Shown: positions 10,628 through 20,601, numbered from the stretch's first letter. The stretch: 62,778 bases of DNA from Bacteroidota bacterium (GCA_020436225.1 JAGQYE010000049.1:1-62778), one strand, 5' to 3'. The notes: generated by a model not told the origin, from the letters alone. Numbers and translations are program-made.

Positions 10628-11641
10628 ATGAGAGAAATTTTACACAAAAATCCTTCTAACATCAGCTTATATCCAACATTGGGTAACTCATTTTTTTGGA
10701 TAAACACTATACTTATTTTTTTCATTCTGCTTTCGTATTCTTCATCTGCAAATGCGCAAACAGCATCTGCTTCAACCAAGGATAAAGAATTTCTTATCGG
10801 CGATTGGATTCCGGTTGACTTATTTATGTCAGCACCGACCAACAACAAAGTAGCATTTCCCAACCTAAACGATTCCATTTCCGAAACGATTGAAGTGGCC
10901 AACTACACACCTATCGACACTATAAAAAAAGGCAACCAAAACGAATATCATCAATTAGTAAATCTTATTGTTTTCGATACCGGAAAAATAAATCTGCCAC
11001 AATTTCAATTCTTAATTGAGAACAATGGCAAAATCGATTCTATTACATCACAACCCATTTTAGTTCATGTTGCCGGAGTGAAAATCGATACATCTAAAGA
11101 CATTAAAGATATTAAAGAACCGTTGAAAGTGCCACTTACTTTTAAAGAAATATTGCCTTACATTATTGGTGCATTAGTGGCTATTCTTATCATCGCATTG
11201 TTGATATGGTTCTTTAAGTATAGAAAAAAGAAAAAAGAAAAAATTGACGAGAAATATACTTTGCCACCTCACGTTTGGGCTTTAAAAGAACTCGACAAAC
11301 TGCAGCAGAAAAAACTTTGGCAAAGTGGCGATGTAAAAAATTACTATTCAGAATTAACAGACATAGCACGTACTTACATCGAACTACGTTACAAAATTCC
11401 GGCAATGGAAAAAACAACCGACGAGTTGATGGCATCTATGCACAAAGGAGTTTTAAAACAAAGTTTAAAAACTGATTTAAACGAAGTGCTTACTCTTAGC
11501 GATTTTGTAAAATTTGCCAAAGCGCAACCCGACTTTATGGAAAATGAAAATGCCATTAAAGTGGTGAAAGATTTTATCGACAAAACAAAAATTCTTGAAG
11601 AAGAAGCGAATAAAAACAAAAGCAAAAAAGGAATACAATAA
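10628..11641 (+). CDS. Bat-operon accessory membrane protein
   Basis: A hydrophobic N-terminal segment (about residues 23-44, ending ANAQ) is probably a signal peptide. A periplasmic beta-rich region follows, then one membrane helix at about 178-198, a basic RKKKKEK stretch and a cytoplasmic helical domain (about 215-330). The layout resembles the C-terminal half of BatD and DUF4381-type proteins, which sit in many moxR/vWA operons. Start and stop spacing to the neighbours is 33 and 2 bases, so it is part of the operon. The role is inferred from context only. Confidence 0.7.
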   Translation: MREILHKNPSNISLYPTLGNSFFWINTILIFFILLSYSSSANAQTASASTKDKEFLIGDWIPVDLFMSAPTNNKVAFPNLNDSISETIEVANYTPIDTIKKGNQNEYHQLVNLIVFDTGKINLPQFQFLIENNGKIDSITSQPILVHVAGVKIDTSKDIKDIKEPLKVPLTFKEILPYIIGALVAILIIALLIWFFKYRKKKKEKIDEKYTLPPHVWALKELDKLQQKKLWQSGDVKNYYSELTDIARTYIELRYKIPAMEKTTDELMASMHKGVLKQSLKTDLNEVLTLSDFVKFAKAQPDFMENENAIKVVKDFIDKTKILEEEANKNKSKKGIQ

Positions 11642-11643
11642 AC

Positions 11644-12651
11644 ATGAGCAAAATTTTTCCATATACATTTGCGCATCCTCACTTCTTATGGTTGTTGTTG
11701 GCTATTCCGTTGCTATTATATTGGTTTTATTATAAACGAAATGCCTATTATCCAACATTCAACATTCCACAAAAAGGCGGCATCTTCATGCATGCTGATA
11801 CATTTAAAGTTATCTTACTAAAATATTTACCCATTTTAAAAGTTGCAGCTTTCGGTTTTTTAGTCATCGCTTTAGCACGACCACAAAGTGCCTTATCAGA
11901 AAGTGAAATTAACACAGAAGGCATCGACATTGTGATGTCATTAGATATTTCAGGCTCTATGTTAGCGCGAGATTTTGAACCCGACCGATTAGAAGCAGCG
12001 AAGAAAGTGGCTATGCAATTTATTAAAGACAGAAAAAACGATAGAATTGGTTTAGTAGTTTTTTCAGGCGAAAGTTTTACGCAATGCCCAATTACTATCG
12101 ACCATCAAGTATTGTTGAATTTATTTAAAGACATCCACAGCGGCATGGTAGAAGATGGAACAGCCATAGGCATGGGTTTGGCAACGGCTGTTACACGTTT
12201 GAAAGAAAGTAAATCCAAATCGAAAGTAATTATTTTAATGACGGATGGTGTAAACAACATGGGCTACATCGACCCATACACAGCAATAAAAATTGCGAAA
12301 GCTTACAATGTTCGTGTTTATACTATAGGAGTAGGCAAAAACGGCATGGCACCTTATCCGGTTAAAGATCAAAACGGAAATACATTTTACCAAAATTTTC
12401 CGGTGCAAATAGATGAACCATTATTAAAGCAAATTGCTAACGAAACAGGTGGTATGTATTTTAGAGCAACCGGAAACAAATCGTTGAAAGAAGTGTATAA
12501 CAAGATAGATAAATTAGAAAAATCAAAAATAAAAATCAGCAATTACCATCGCAAAAGTGAGCATTACCATATTTTCTTGTGCTTGGCTTTGGTTTGCTTA
12601 TTAACAGAATTTATACTATCAAAAACTTATTTAAAAACGATTTTATCTTAA
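11644..12651 (+). CDS. batA: BatA, von Willebrand A-domain membrane protein
   Basis: The 335-residue protein has the BatA N-terminal pattern of two membrane helices (about residues 12-28 and 57-77) around a short basic loop. A vWA domain runs from about 93 to 275 with the metal-ion-dependent adhesion site motif DISGS near residue 99 and the TDGVNN segment near 201. A last membrane helix lies close to the C-terminus (about 302-320). BatA is thought to act with MoxR in envelope stress and oxygen tolerance. It is followed by batB after 9 bases. Confidence 0.93.
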   Translation: MSKIFPYTFAHPHFLWLLLAIPLLLYWFYYKRNAYYPTFNIPQKGGIFMHADTFKVILLKYLPILKVAAFGFLVIALARPQSALSESEINTEGIDIVMSLDISGSMLARDFEPDRLEAAKKVAMQFIKDRKNDRIGLVVFSGESFTQCPITIDHQVLLNLFKDIHSGMVEDGTAIGMGLATAVTRLKESKSKSKVIILMTDGVNNMGYIDPYTAIKIAKAYNVRVYTIGVGKNGMAPYPVKDQNGNTFYQNFPVQIDEPLLKQIANETGGMYFRATGNKSLKEVYNKIDKLEKSKIKISNYHRKSEHYHIFLCLALVCLLTEFILSKTYLKTILS

Positions 12652-12660
12652 TCAAAAATT

Positions 12661-13692
12661 ATGATACGTTTCGAACATAAAGAATTTTTATACCTATTGC
12701 TACTTATTCCGTTGGCAATTGGATTATATGCTTATGTTCATTTTCAAACCAAAAAACAACTCCAAAAAATCGGCAATATCGATTTGATAAAACGCTTAAT
12801 GCCGAATAGAAACGAAAAAAAATCGCTTGTAAAATTTATCGTCTTCAATTTGATTTTATGCTTTCTAATTCTTGCTTTAGCACAACCGCAAATGGGCACT
12901 AAATTAGAAAAAGTAGAACGCAAGGGAATTGATTTAATGATTTGCTTAGATGTGTCGAATAGTATGCTATCGCAAGATATCGTTCCATCTCGTTTACAAA
13001 AATCAAAATTATTAATTCAAAATTTACTACAAAAATTAGATGGCGACAGAGTGGGCTTAGTCATCTTTGCCGGCAAAGCCTATTTGCAAATGCCACTCAC
13101 GGTTGATTACTCTTCTTTGATGATGTATTTAGATGCCATCAGCACCAATTCCGTTCCAACACAAGGCACTATTATTACAGAAGCATTAGGTAAAGCAGAA
13201 AATGCATTTAAAGAAACTGATAAAAAATACAAAGCAATTGTGGTCATTACGGATGGCGAAGACCACGAAGAAAATGCCATTGATAAAGCTGAAGAATTAG
13301 CTTCTGATGGCACTAAAATTTTTACTGTTGGAGTTGGTACACCAAACGGCGGAACCATACCAATTTATAACCAAGCAGGAAAAATAATTGACGTAAAAAA
13401 AGATGGCGAAGGGCAACCAATTATTACGAAGATGAATCCAAATATGTTGCAAGCCTTAGCGAAAGCCGGAAATGGAAATTACTATGTGTTAGACAACAGC
13501 AAAACAGTCGCCGATTTATTGTCGAAAGACATTGCAAAAATGGAAACTAAAACTATCAATGATAAAGTATTTACTGATTTCGTAGAGCAATTTCAATACT
13601 TTTTAGCATTTGCATTTATCTTCTTATTGATAGATATTTTTACAACCTTTAGAAAACAATGGTTAGATATAAAGAATGAACAAGCTAATTAA
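12661..13692 (+). CDS. batB: BatB, von Willebrand A-domain membrane protein
   Basis: A paralogue of BatA with the same layout: two N-terminal membrane helices (about residues 8-26 and 58-77), a vWA domain with DVSNS (DxSxS metal site) near residue 98 and ITDGED near 197, and a C-terminal membrane helix (about 313-332). BatA and BatB are taken to form a membrane complex whose vWA domains face the periplasm. Its last 17 bases overlap the start of batC, so the two are probably translationally coupled. Confidence 0.93.
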   Translation: MIRFEHKEFLYLLLLIPLAIGLYAYVHFQTKKQLQKIGNIDLIKRLMPNRNEKKSLVKFIVFNLILCFLILALAQPQMGTKLEKVERKGIDLMICLDVSNSMLSQDIVPSRLQKSKLLIQNLLQKLDGDRVGLVIFAGKAYLQMPLTVDYSSLMMYLDAISTNSVPTQGTIITEALGKAENAFKETDKKYKAIVVITDGEDHEENAIDKAEELASDGTKIFTVGVGTPNGGTIPIYNQAGKIIDVKKDGEGQPIITKMNPNMLQALAKAGNGNYYVLDNSKTVADLLSKDIAKMETKTINDKVFTDFVEQFQYFLAFAFIFLLIDIFTTFRKQWLDIKNEQAN

Positions 13693-14476
13693 TCATATCA
13701 AATCGTTTATACAAAAACACAAAACGCTTTTCATTGTATTAGCTGTTTTAAAATTTCTGATAAAAGTCGGCATTATTCTTTTTTTATTTACCAAAGCTAA
13801 AAGTGCTACAGCACAAACAGCTAATCAACTCTTACGCGAAGGCAACAAATTATACAAACAAGAAAAATATAATAATGCCACAGAAAGCTATGCCAAAGCT
13901 TTACAAAAAGCACCTAAGGATGTTCGAGCTTATTTCAACCAAGGTGATGCATTTTATCGATTGAATGAATTAGATAAATCAAAAGAAATGTTTGATGCTG
14001 TTGCTAAATCATCAAAAGATATGGATATTCAAGCACGTGCATTTTATAATGTCGGCAATATTCAATACAAACAACAAAAATATAGTGAAAGTGCTAAATC
14101 CTATAAAGAATCTTTGAAACGCAATCCAAAAGATATGGATGCTAAATACAATTTGATGATGGCGTTAGCCAAGATAAAACAAAACAAAAATGGTGGTGGC
14201 GGAAACGATAAGAATCAAGACAAAAACAAGAACGATAAAAATCAACAACAGAATAAGAATCAACAAAACAAAAATCAAAATAATCAACAACAGCAACAAA
14301 ATAATCAGCAAGACAAAAATCAGCAACAAAAAAACCAACCTCAACAAGGACAAATGAGTAAGGAACAAGCCGAACAATTGCTGAAAGCCATGAGTGCAGA
14401 AGAAAGTAAATTGCAAAAAGAATTAGCTAAGAAAAAAGGGAAACCGGAAAACGTAAAAACACAAAAAGATTGGTAA
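13676..14476 (+). CDS. batC: BatC, TPR protein with Asn/Gln/Lys-rich tail
   Basis: The 266-residue protein has one N-terminal hydrophobic segment (about residues 18-38), then three tetratricopeptide repeats at about 55-165. A low-complexity tail of almost only Asn, Gln and Lys follows (about 175-232), and a short conserved-looking end with KEQAEQLLKAMSAEE. In other Bat operons BatC is a TPR protein that may assemble BatA and BatB. The tail is A-rich on the coding strand (14180-14350) and creates a Leu/Ile-rich false frame on the other strand. It starts inside batB. Confidence 0.88.
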   Translation: MNKLINHIKSFIQKHKTLFIVLAVLKFLIKVGIILFLFTKAKSATAQTANQLLREGNKLYKQEKYNNATESYAKALQKAPKDVRAYFNQGDAFYRLNELDKSKEMFDAVAKSSKDMDIQARAFYNVGNIQYKQQKYSESAKSYKESLKRNPKDMDAKYNLMMALAKIKQNKNGGGGNDKNQDKNKNDKNQQQNKNQQNKNQNNQQQQQNNQQDKNQQQKNQPQQGQMSKEQAEQLLKAMSAEESKLQKELAKKKGKPENVKTQKDW

Positions 14477-14494
14477 GTATTTTCATAGAGAAGA

Positions 14495-16360
14495 ATGCAT
14501 CAAACAAATCAACATAAAAAAAAACAAGCAATTTTTCCAACACATTGGAAGAAAGTTTGGCTCATTTTTTTGTTTGTCTTCATTTCTACATCAACTTTAT
14601 TTAGTCAGCAATTCACTGCCTCCACAGAGTATAATCAAATTCCAATTAATTATTCTTTTGATATAACATATACTATTGAAGGCGGAAAAGCTCAAAATTT
14701 TACGCCTCCTAATTTCGATGGATTTCAAGCGTATGGTCCGGCACAAGGAACCAACATTTCTATCATCAACGGAAGAATTTCCAAATCTACAACTATATCT
14801 TACACACTTCAAGCAAAAAAGCAAGGTACGTTCACGATTCCGCCGGCAACAGCCATCATTAACGGAAAAGAAATGAAAACGAACAGCGTTACGGTTACTA
14901 TTACTGCGCCACAAGAAAGACGACGCAGCAATAGCAATGACCCTTTTCAAGATATGATGGATCAGATGGAAGAAATGCAACGACAAATGATGCAGCAATT
15001 TCAACAACCTACCTACACAGAAGAAGAAATTAGAAATTACTTGAAGAAAAATTTATTTGTACTTGCTGTTCCTTCCAAAACAAACATTTATGAAGGCGAA
15101 CAAACAACATTATCTTACAAAATTTATGCGCGCGTTACGTGTAACGGAATTAGTGCCGATAAAATGCCAAGTTTTAAAGGTTTTTTAAATGAAGAATTCA
15201 AATTACCGGAACAACAAGAACCCAAAGTGGAAACTTATGATGGCGTACAATATCAAACATTAGAAGTAAAACGCGTAACACTTTTTCCTTTAGATAAAGG
15301 TGCAATTGCGATTGAACCAATGGAGTTAACCGCCAATGTTTATTTAAGTTATCAGCCTTATGAATACAAATTTAAAAGTAGTGCTGTAACTATAAATGTG
15401 TTGCCATTACCTGAAAAAAATAAACCTACAGCTTTCAGTGGTGCTGTCGGAAAATTTTCTTTTAGTGCCGATTACGACAAAACAAAAGTGAAAGTAGGCG
15501 AACCTATTACTTTAAAAATTACATATAACGGAACAGGAAATTTGAAATTAATAACTGCACCTAAATTAGAATTTCCTGAAGAATTTGAAGCCTATGAACC
15601 TAAAACTACTGACAATTATGCCAACAATGGCAATGTTGTTTCCGGCTCAAAAACTTTTGAATATGTAATAGTGCCACAAGATGGAGGTACGTTTAAAATG
15701 CCTAAATATGAGTTTGCTTATTTTGATGTAGATAAAAAAGATTATGTGAAATTTACTTTGCCTGAAACAACAATAGAAGTCAGCGGAAAAGCAAAACTCA
15801 GCGAGAATGTAATCAACTTTTTAAAACGCGAAAAAGAAAAACAGCCACGAGGAATTTATGGTATCAAAACGCAATATAACAAGAGCAAAGATTTTGTAGG
15901 TAGTTCAATATTTTGGACATTAACAACACTTCCATTCTTATTTTTATTGCTTGGATTTATTTTCCGAAAACGCGATTATTCTGAAACACAATTATTGTTA
16001 ATGCGAAGAAAGAAAGCCAACAAAATTGCATTGCGTAGAATGGCAATCGCCAAAAAATTATTAGCACAAAACAAAGAAAAAGAATTCTACAACGAAGTAA
16101 TTCGAGCTTTATGGCATTACCTTTCCGATAAATTGGAAATTCCACAAAGCGAATTGTCAAAAGAAAATATTGCAGAAAAATTACAAACTCGACAAGTTCA
16201 TGAAAACAAAATAAACGATTTGCATACTACTTTAGATACTTGCGAACAAGCTTTATTTTCGCCAATTGGGCAACAAATTGCTATGCAACAAACCTACAAC
16301 AAAGCCATAGAATTGATTATAGATTTAGAAGAAGAATTGAAAACAATAAAAAATGCTTAA
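14495..16360 (+). CDS. batD: BatD, oxygen-tolerance membrane protein
   Basis: The 621-residue protein begins with a signal peptide or anchor (about residues 25-38, ending LFSQ). Repeated immunoglobulin-like beta domains follow, with characteristic BatD features such as YTIEGGKAQNFTPP near residue 53 and VGEPITLKITYNGTGNLKLI near 336. A membrane helix lies at about 475-491, followed by a basic cytoplasmic helical region. A Met/Gln-rich insert (DQMEEMQRQMMQQFQQ, about 155-170) interrupts the first third. It is the large periplasmic component of the Bat system. Its end overlaps batE by eight bases. Confidence 0.92.
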   Translation: MHQTNQHKKKQAIFPTHWKKVWLIFLFVFISTSTLFSQQFTASTEYNQIPINYSFDITYTIEGGKAQNFTPPNFDGFQAYGPAQGTNISIINGRISKSTTISYTLQAKKQGTFTIPPATAIINGKEMKTNSVTVTITAPQERRRSNSNDPFQDMMDQMEEMQRQMMQQFQQPTYTEEEIRNYLKKNLFVLAVPSKTNIYEGEQTTLSYKIYARVTCNGISADKMPSFKGFLNEEFKLPEQQEPKVETYDGVQYQTLEVKRVTLFPLDKGAIAIEPMELTANVYLSYQPYEYKFKSSAVTINVLPLPEKNKPTAFSGAVGKFSFSADYDKTKVKVGEPITLKITYNGTGNLKLITAPKLEFPEEFEAYEPKTTDNYANNGNVVSGSKTFEYVIVPQDGGTFKMPKYEFAYFDVDKKDYVKFTLPETTIEVSGKAKLSENVINFLKREKEKQPRGIYGIKTQYNKSKDFVGSSIFWTLTTLPFLFLLLGFIFRKRDYSETQLLLMRRKKANKIALRRMAIAKKLLAQNKEKEFYNEVIRALWHYLSDKLEIPQSELSKENIAEKLQTRQVHENKINDLHTTLDTCEQALFSPIGQQIAMQQTYNKAIELIIDLEEELKTIKNA

Positions 16361-17132
16361 GCTATTTCAACATATCAAATTAAGAAGCACAACAAAACAG
16401 TTGTTGCTATTGGTTTGTTTGTTTTTGTTTATTTCTGTTCAGGCACAAAATGCAAAATCGATGTTTGAAACGGCAAATTCGTATTACAAAAACAAACAAT
16501 ACGAAGAAGCAGAAAAAATGTATCAATTAATAATAAGCAAAGAAAAACAAAACGCTGCAGTTTATTTCAATTTGGGCAATACTTATTATCATCTAAAACA
16601 ATATGCAAACGCTGTTTTATATTACGAGAAAGCCAAGAAAATCCATCCGGACGACAAAACTATTCAGCATAATATAAACTTGACGAACAACATTCTTTTT
16701 AAACAAATTGAACTAAGTAAAGGCTTTTTTGTAACGAAAAAAATTGAAGGTTTTGTGCATCGCACTTCATCATATCGATGGAGTATTTATTTGCTAATCA
16801 GTTTTTGGTTAGGAAGTATTTTAATTGTCATCTACTTTTTTACTTCCAATTCAACCTCTTTAAAAATTGGTTTCATTACTTTAATCTTGGCAATTGTTTT
16901 TGCAGGATTTACCTATTCGGCTTTTAAAAACGAACACCGACAAGATTTTGCCATTGTAATGCAAGCTAATTCATCCTTAAGAAAATCTCCGGTGGAAAGT
17001 GCCACAACAACTGTAGCAGTTTCAGCAGGTATGAAAGTGCAAATTTTAGACAGCGATAAAAATTGGCGCAAAGTAAAATTGCCAAACGACAAAATCGGCT
17101 GGATAGAAGTTAATCAAATTACCTTTATTTAA
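16353..17132 (+). CDS. batE: BatE, TPR and SH3-domain membrane protein
   Basis: The 259-residue protein has a signal peptide (residues about 1-31, ending VQAQ), two TPR units (about 32-110), two membrane helices (about 143-163 and 172-190) and a C-terminal bacterial SH3 domain (about 201-257, with SLRKSP, WRKVKL and GWIEV). BatE completes the operon. It overlaps batD, which implies coupled translation. The stop codon overlaps that of the convergent gene by a few bases, and no terminator hairpin is visible here. Confidence 0.9.
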   Translation: MLKLFQHIKLRSTTKQLLLLVCLFLFISVQAQNAKSMFETANSYYKNKQYEEAEKMYQLIISKEKQNAAVYFNLGNTYYHLKQYANAVLYYEKAKKIHPDDKTIQHNINLTNNILFKQIELSKGFFVTKKIEGFVHRTSSYRWSIYLLISFWLGSILIVIYFFTSNSTSLKIGFITLILAIVFAGFTYSAFKNEHRQDFAIVMQANSSLRKSPVESATTTVAVSAGMKVQILDSDKNWRKVKLPNDKIGWIEVNQITFI

Positions 17133-17797
17133 AAAGTAACGCCCAACACTATTGGCACATAATGCTTAATAGTAATAACAGTTGTTCTATTTGGAATTCC
17201 TGTTCCGTTAAAAAGCAAATCCAACTTCCTTTGCAAATGTTGTAATCGATAACCAACTCCAAAATGTATGGCTAATTTTTTTCCGGAAGTTACATAGCGA
17301 CCGCCAACTTGAAATGCTCCAAAAAAGCCGGAATATTTCCCATTATTATAACCACCTTGCGAATATGAATCGATGAAAAAAGCCGCACCAACACGTTGGG
17401 AAAGAAATACATTAAAATTTCCTTTTAAAAAATACTCACGGCATTCAATAAAAATCGGGAAAGTAAAATTAGAATTTCGATTTCCTGAATTACCAATCGC
17501 CGTGTAATCAATACCGACACCTGCTCCAATAAAAAATTTAGGATTGATAAGCGCACCATGAACTGAACGGAAAATAAAACTCGGTTTTTCTAAATCCATT
17601 TTTCGCTTCTGCGGATTGGCCGAAAATTTGCTGATTCTTTTTCCGGCAACATGGATACCAATGCCGACTTCATTAATAGAAGAATAGCGCGTTGTCTTTA
17701 TATTTTTAATCGAATCTAAAGAAAGTACAAATTCATCTTGTGCGTTGACATATCGGAAACAAAAACAAAAAAGAAAAACAAAAATGGTAAATCGCAT
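17129..17797 (-). CDS. Secreted beta-barrel protein, unknown function
   Basis: A 222-residue protein with a signal peptide (residues 1-19, ending YVNAQ) and a series of alternating strands rich in Gly, Phe and Tyr, ending with YVPIVLGVTF. This is typical of a small outer-membrane barrel. No family name can be assigned from the sequence. It converges on batE with a four-base overlap and is divergent from the TPR gene at 17867. Confidence 0.55.
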   Translation of the reverse strand: MRFTIFVFLFCFCFRYVNAQDEFVLSLDSIKNIKTTRYSSINEVGIGIHVAGKRISKFSANPQKRKMDLEKPSFIFRSVHGALINPKFFIGAGVGIDYTAIGNSGNRNSNFTFPIFIECREYFLKGNFNVFLSQRVGAAFFIDSYSQGGYNNGKYSGFFGAFQVGGRYVTSGKKLAIHFGVGYRLQHLQRKLDLLFNGTGIPNRTTVITIKHYVPIVLGVTF

Positions 17798-17866
17798 TTT
17801 ATTAATTTAGTTGATTAAATATTATTGCTAAATTCTATGCTAAATTACTTATTTTAACGCTTATAA

Positions 17867-19348
17867 ATGAAATTTTTTAACTGGATATGCTTGTTTTTAG
17901 GCTTGATGTTTTTCTCAAACATTCAAGCACAAACATTCGATTTTAATCAGCAATGTCAACAAGCCTATCAAGCTATTTTTAAATTAAAACTCGATGAAGG
18001 ATTAGCCATTTTAGAAAAAGAAAAGGAAAATAATCCTAGCAATTATATGCCTTATTTTATTGAGAATTATGCCGATATTTTAAAACTTTTTATCAATGAT
18101 AATCAAGCCTTATACGATGCAATTGAACCCAAAGTGGAAGCGCGTTTAGCAAAGCTTAAAAGTGCCAATTCCAATTCGCCATATTATTTATATACACAAG
18201 CCGACATCCATTTGCAATGGGCATTTTGTAAAACAAAATTTGGCAATACGTTGAGTGCCGTTTTTGAAGTTAAGAAAGCACATGGTTTGTTGTTAGAAAA
18301 TCAAAAAAAATATCCTGATTTTAAACCCAACATCAAGAGCTTAGGTTTGTTGCATACTTTATTTGGCGCCATTCCGGATAAATATAAATTCGCCGCCAAG
18401 ATGTTAGGCTTTAAAGGTTCGATTGATGAAGGCTTGCAAGAAATTCATTCTGTTTTGAAAGATGAGCATTTCCAATTTAAAGAGGAAACAGTCATCATGT
18501 ACACACTTTTGATTTTGCATTTAAAGAAAGACGAAAAAAATGCGTGGAATATGATTAATCAATCTGATATTCCTTTAGGCGATAATTTATTGAACCATTT
18601 TATTGCAGCAACCGTTGCGGCGCACACCGGAAAAAATGACAATGTAATTTCCATTTTATCCAACCGTCCGAATAGCAAAGAATATTATCCGTTTCCTTAC
18701 TTAGATTTTATGATGGGTTGTGCCAAGCTCAATAATCTCAGCAATAATGCCGATGTATATTTCAAGAAATTCTTGGCACAAAACAGAGGTCGTTCTTATC
18801 AAAAAGAAGCCTATAGAAAGTTGGCTTGGTTTTATTTAATTCATGGAAATGCAGATGCGTACAACAAATATATGTCGGCTGTTTTAAAAATAAAATCGGC
18901 ACCAACCGATGAAGATAAATCAGCACAAAAAGAAGCTACGTCTAATTTAATTCCAAATAAAATATTACTTACTGCACGTGTGTTGAGCGATGGAGCGTAT
19001 TACAATACAGCATTAAAATACTTAAACAATTTAGATGCCGAAACATTAAAACAAGCACGAGATAAAATAGAATATTATTATCGAAAAGCCAGCATTTTAG
19101 ATGCTTTAAATCAAACCGATGATGCTATTAAAAATTATTTAGTGGCTATTCAAAAAGGCAGTAATTACGATTATTATTTTGCAGCCAACGCCAGCCTTAA
19201 ATTGGCTTCTGTTTACGAAAAACAAAAACAATATAGCAATGCTATTTTCTATTTTAAAAAAGCAATAGATTTAGATAAAGATGAATATGCAGACAGCATT
19301 GACGCCGAAGCAAAGGCCGGCTTAAACCGATTGAAAAAGTATAATTAA
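17867..19348 (+). CDS. Secreted TPR-repeat protein
   Basis: The 493-residue protein has a signal peptide (residues 1-22, ending NIQAQ). The rest is helical with several degenerate tetratricopeptide repeats; the clearest are near the C-terminus at about 400-490 (KIEYYYRKASILDAL..., ASLKLASVYEKQKQYSNAIFYFKKAIDLD). It resembles uncharacterised Bacteroidota periplasmic TPR proteins. The function is unknown. murB follows after 61 bases. Confidence 0.7.
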   Translation: MKFFNWICLFLGLMFFSNIQAQTFDFNQQCQQAYQAIFKLKLDEGLAILEKEKENNPSNYMPYFIENYADILKLFINDNQALYDAIEPKVEARLAKLKSANSNSPYYLYTQADIHLQWAFCKTKFGNTLSAVFEVKKAHGLLLENQKKYPDFKPNIKSLGLLHTLFGAIPDKYKFAAKMLGFKGSIDEGLQEIHSVLKDEHFQFKEETVIMYTLLILHLKKDEKNAWNMINQSDIPLGDNLLNHFIAATVAAHTGKNDNVISILSNRPNSKEYYPFPYLDFMMGCAKLNNLSNNADVYFKKFLAQNRGRSYQKEAYRKLAWFYLIHGNADAYNKYMSAVLKIKSAPTDEDKSAQKEATSNLIPNKILLTARVLSDGAYYNTALKYLNNLDAETLKQARDKIEYYYRKASILDALNQTDDAIKNYLVAIQKGSNYDYYFAANASLKLASVYEKQKQYSNAIFYFKKAIDLDKDEYADSIDAEAKAGLNRLKKYN

Positions 19349-19409
19349 AGGATTATCTTCACGATTGCATTTTCTTTTTTAATCAGATAAAAAAATCGGT
19401 GTTTCTTTT

Positions 19410-20429
19410 ATGGATATTCTTGAACAGATTTCTTTAAAATCATACAATACATTCGGACTTGATGTTAAGGCTCAACATTTTTGTGCTATCACTTCAAAAG
19501 AAGATATAGAACAGTTGATTAAAAAGGAATGGAAAAATTTTCATCGACATCTTATTCTTGGTGGCGGAAGCAATGTTTTATTGTGTAAAGATGTGGAAGG
19601 ATTAGTCATTAAAAATAATATTGTAGGAATTGAAATTTTGAAAGAAGATGAAAACAATGTTTGGGTAAAAAGTTATTCCGGCACTACTTGGCATGATGTT
19701 GTTTTATTTTGTGTTGATAAAGGTTGGTATGGTATTGAAAATTTATCTTTAATTCCTGGCACAATTGGTGCCGCACCGATACAAAATATTGGAGCTTATG
19801 GTGCAGAATTAAAAGATGTTTTTGTTGAGTTAGAAGCTATAGATTTAGAAACCGCATCAACTAAAATTTTCACAAAAGAACAATGCCAATTTGGTTATAG
19901 AGACAGCATTTTTAAACACGAAGCCAAAGGAAAATATTTTATCTTTTCAGTTACGCTTAAACTAAGTAAACAACCAAACATCAACATTGCTTACGGAGAC
20001 ATTCAAAAAGTTTTAGAAGAAAAAAACATTCAATCGCCCAATGCAAAAAATATTTCAGATGCAGTCATACAAATACGAGAAAGTAAATTGCCAAATCCGA
20101 AAGACTTGGGCAATGCCGGAAGTTTCTTTAAAAATCCGGAAATAACGACGACTGAATTTAATCGCATACAACAAGTATTTCCGCAAATCCCTAAATACGA
20201 TTTAGCTAATGGAAATAAAAAAATTCCTGCTGCCTGGTTGATAGAACAATGTGGCTGGAAAGGCAAACGCATAGGCGAAACCGGCAACCATGCTAAACAA
20301 GCATTAGTGCTGGTAAATTATGGCAATGCAAAAGGGAATGAAATTTGGCAACATGCCTTGCACGTACAACAATCGGTACAAGAAAAATTTGGGATTTTGT
20401 TAGAACCCGAAGTGAATGTAATTCAGTAA
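19410..20429 (+). CDS. murB: UDP-N-acetylenolpyruvoylglucosamine reductase MurB
   Basis: MurB reduces UDP-GlcNAc-enolpyruvate to UDP-MurNAc with FAD and NADPH, the step after MurA. The 339-residue length matches the E. coli-like type I enzyme. The FAD-binding domain shows NTFGLDVKAQ, GGGSNVLL near residue 51 and IPGTIGAAPIQNIGAYG near 115. The substrate domain has YRDSIFK near 171 and the catalytic GNAGSFFKNP near 232. The last residues, LLEPEVNVIQ, are also typical. Seven bases after its stop codon begins the left copy of a 46-bp direct repeat. Confidence 0.97.
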   Translation: MDILEQISLKSYNTFGLDVKAQHFCAITSKEDIEQLIKKEWKNFHRHLILGGGSNVLLCKDVEGLVIKNNIVGIEILKEDENNVWVKSYSGTTWHDVVLFCVDKGWYGIENLSLIPGTIGAAPIQNIGAYGAELKDVFVELEAIDLETASTKIFTKEQCQFGYRDSIFKHEAKGKYFIFSVTLKLSKQPNINIAYGDIQKVLEEKNIQSPNAKNISDAVIQIRESKLPNPKDLGNAGSFFKNPEITTTEFNRIQQVFPQIPKYDLANGNKKIPAAWLIEQCGWKGKRIGETGNHAKQALVLVNYGNAKGNEIWQHALHVQQSVQEKFGILLEPEVNVIQ

Positions 20430-20435
20430 CAGAAG

Positions 20436-20481
20436 ATTATCTGTATTTATTTTTTACACCTAAGCGTTTTTTAGTGGACTT
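20436..20481. repeat. 46-bp direct repeat, left copy (detached 3' end of the 23233-24195 gene)
   Basis: This 46-base block is identical to 23232-23277. Read on the minus strand it encodes the last 14 codons and stop of the beta-barrel gene at 23233-24195, but no gene body is attached. It marks the left edge of a 2,750-base segment. Confidence 0.93.
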
Positions 20482-20540
20482 CGCCCTCGACGGATCTTCT
20501 GACCCAATTGATTTCCCTCGCACTCGACGGGTCTTGTGAC
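20479..20540. repeat. Two copies of a short GC-rich intergenic repeat
   Basis: Two related 25-base units lie at 20479-20503 and 20516-20540, sharing CTCGACGG, TCTT and TGAC in the same order. A third copy is at 21958-21982. They stand out from the AT-rich surroundings. Confidence 0.6.
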
Positions 20541-20601
20541 GATCGATTTCTCTCTCTTCTATTTTTAAAAAAAACAAAATGGGAGCAATTAAATAAATTA
20601 T

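Noticed and set aside
14180-14350. A-rich repeated sequence inside batC that might look like a CRISPR or tandem repeat
   Set aside because: The repeats are CAA/AAT/AAA codons for a Gln/Asn/Lys tract in frame with batC, with no constant repeat or spacer length. The Leu/Ile-rich frame on the opposite strand is only its shadow.
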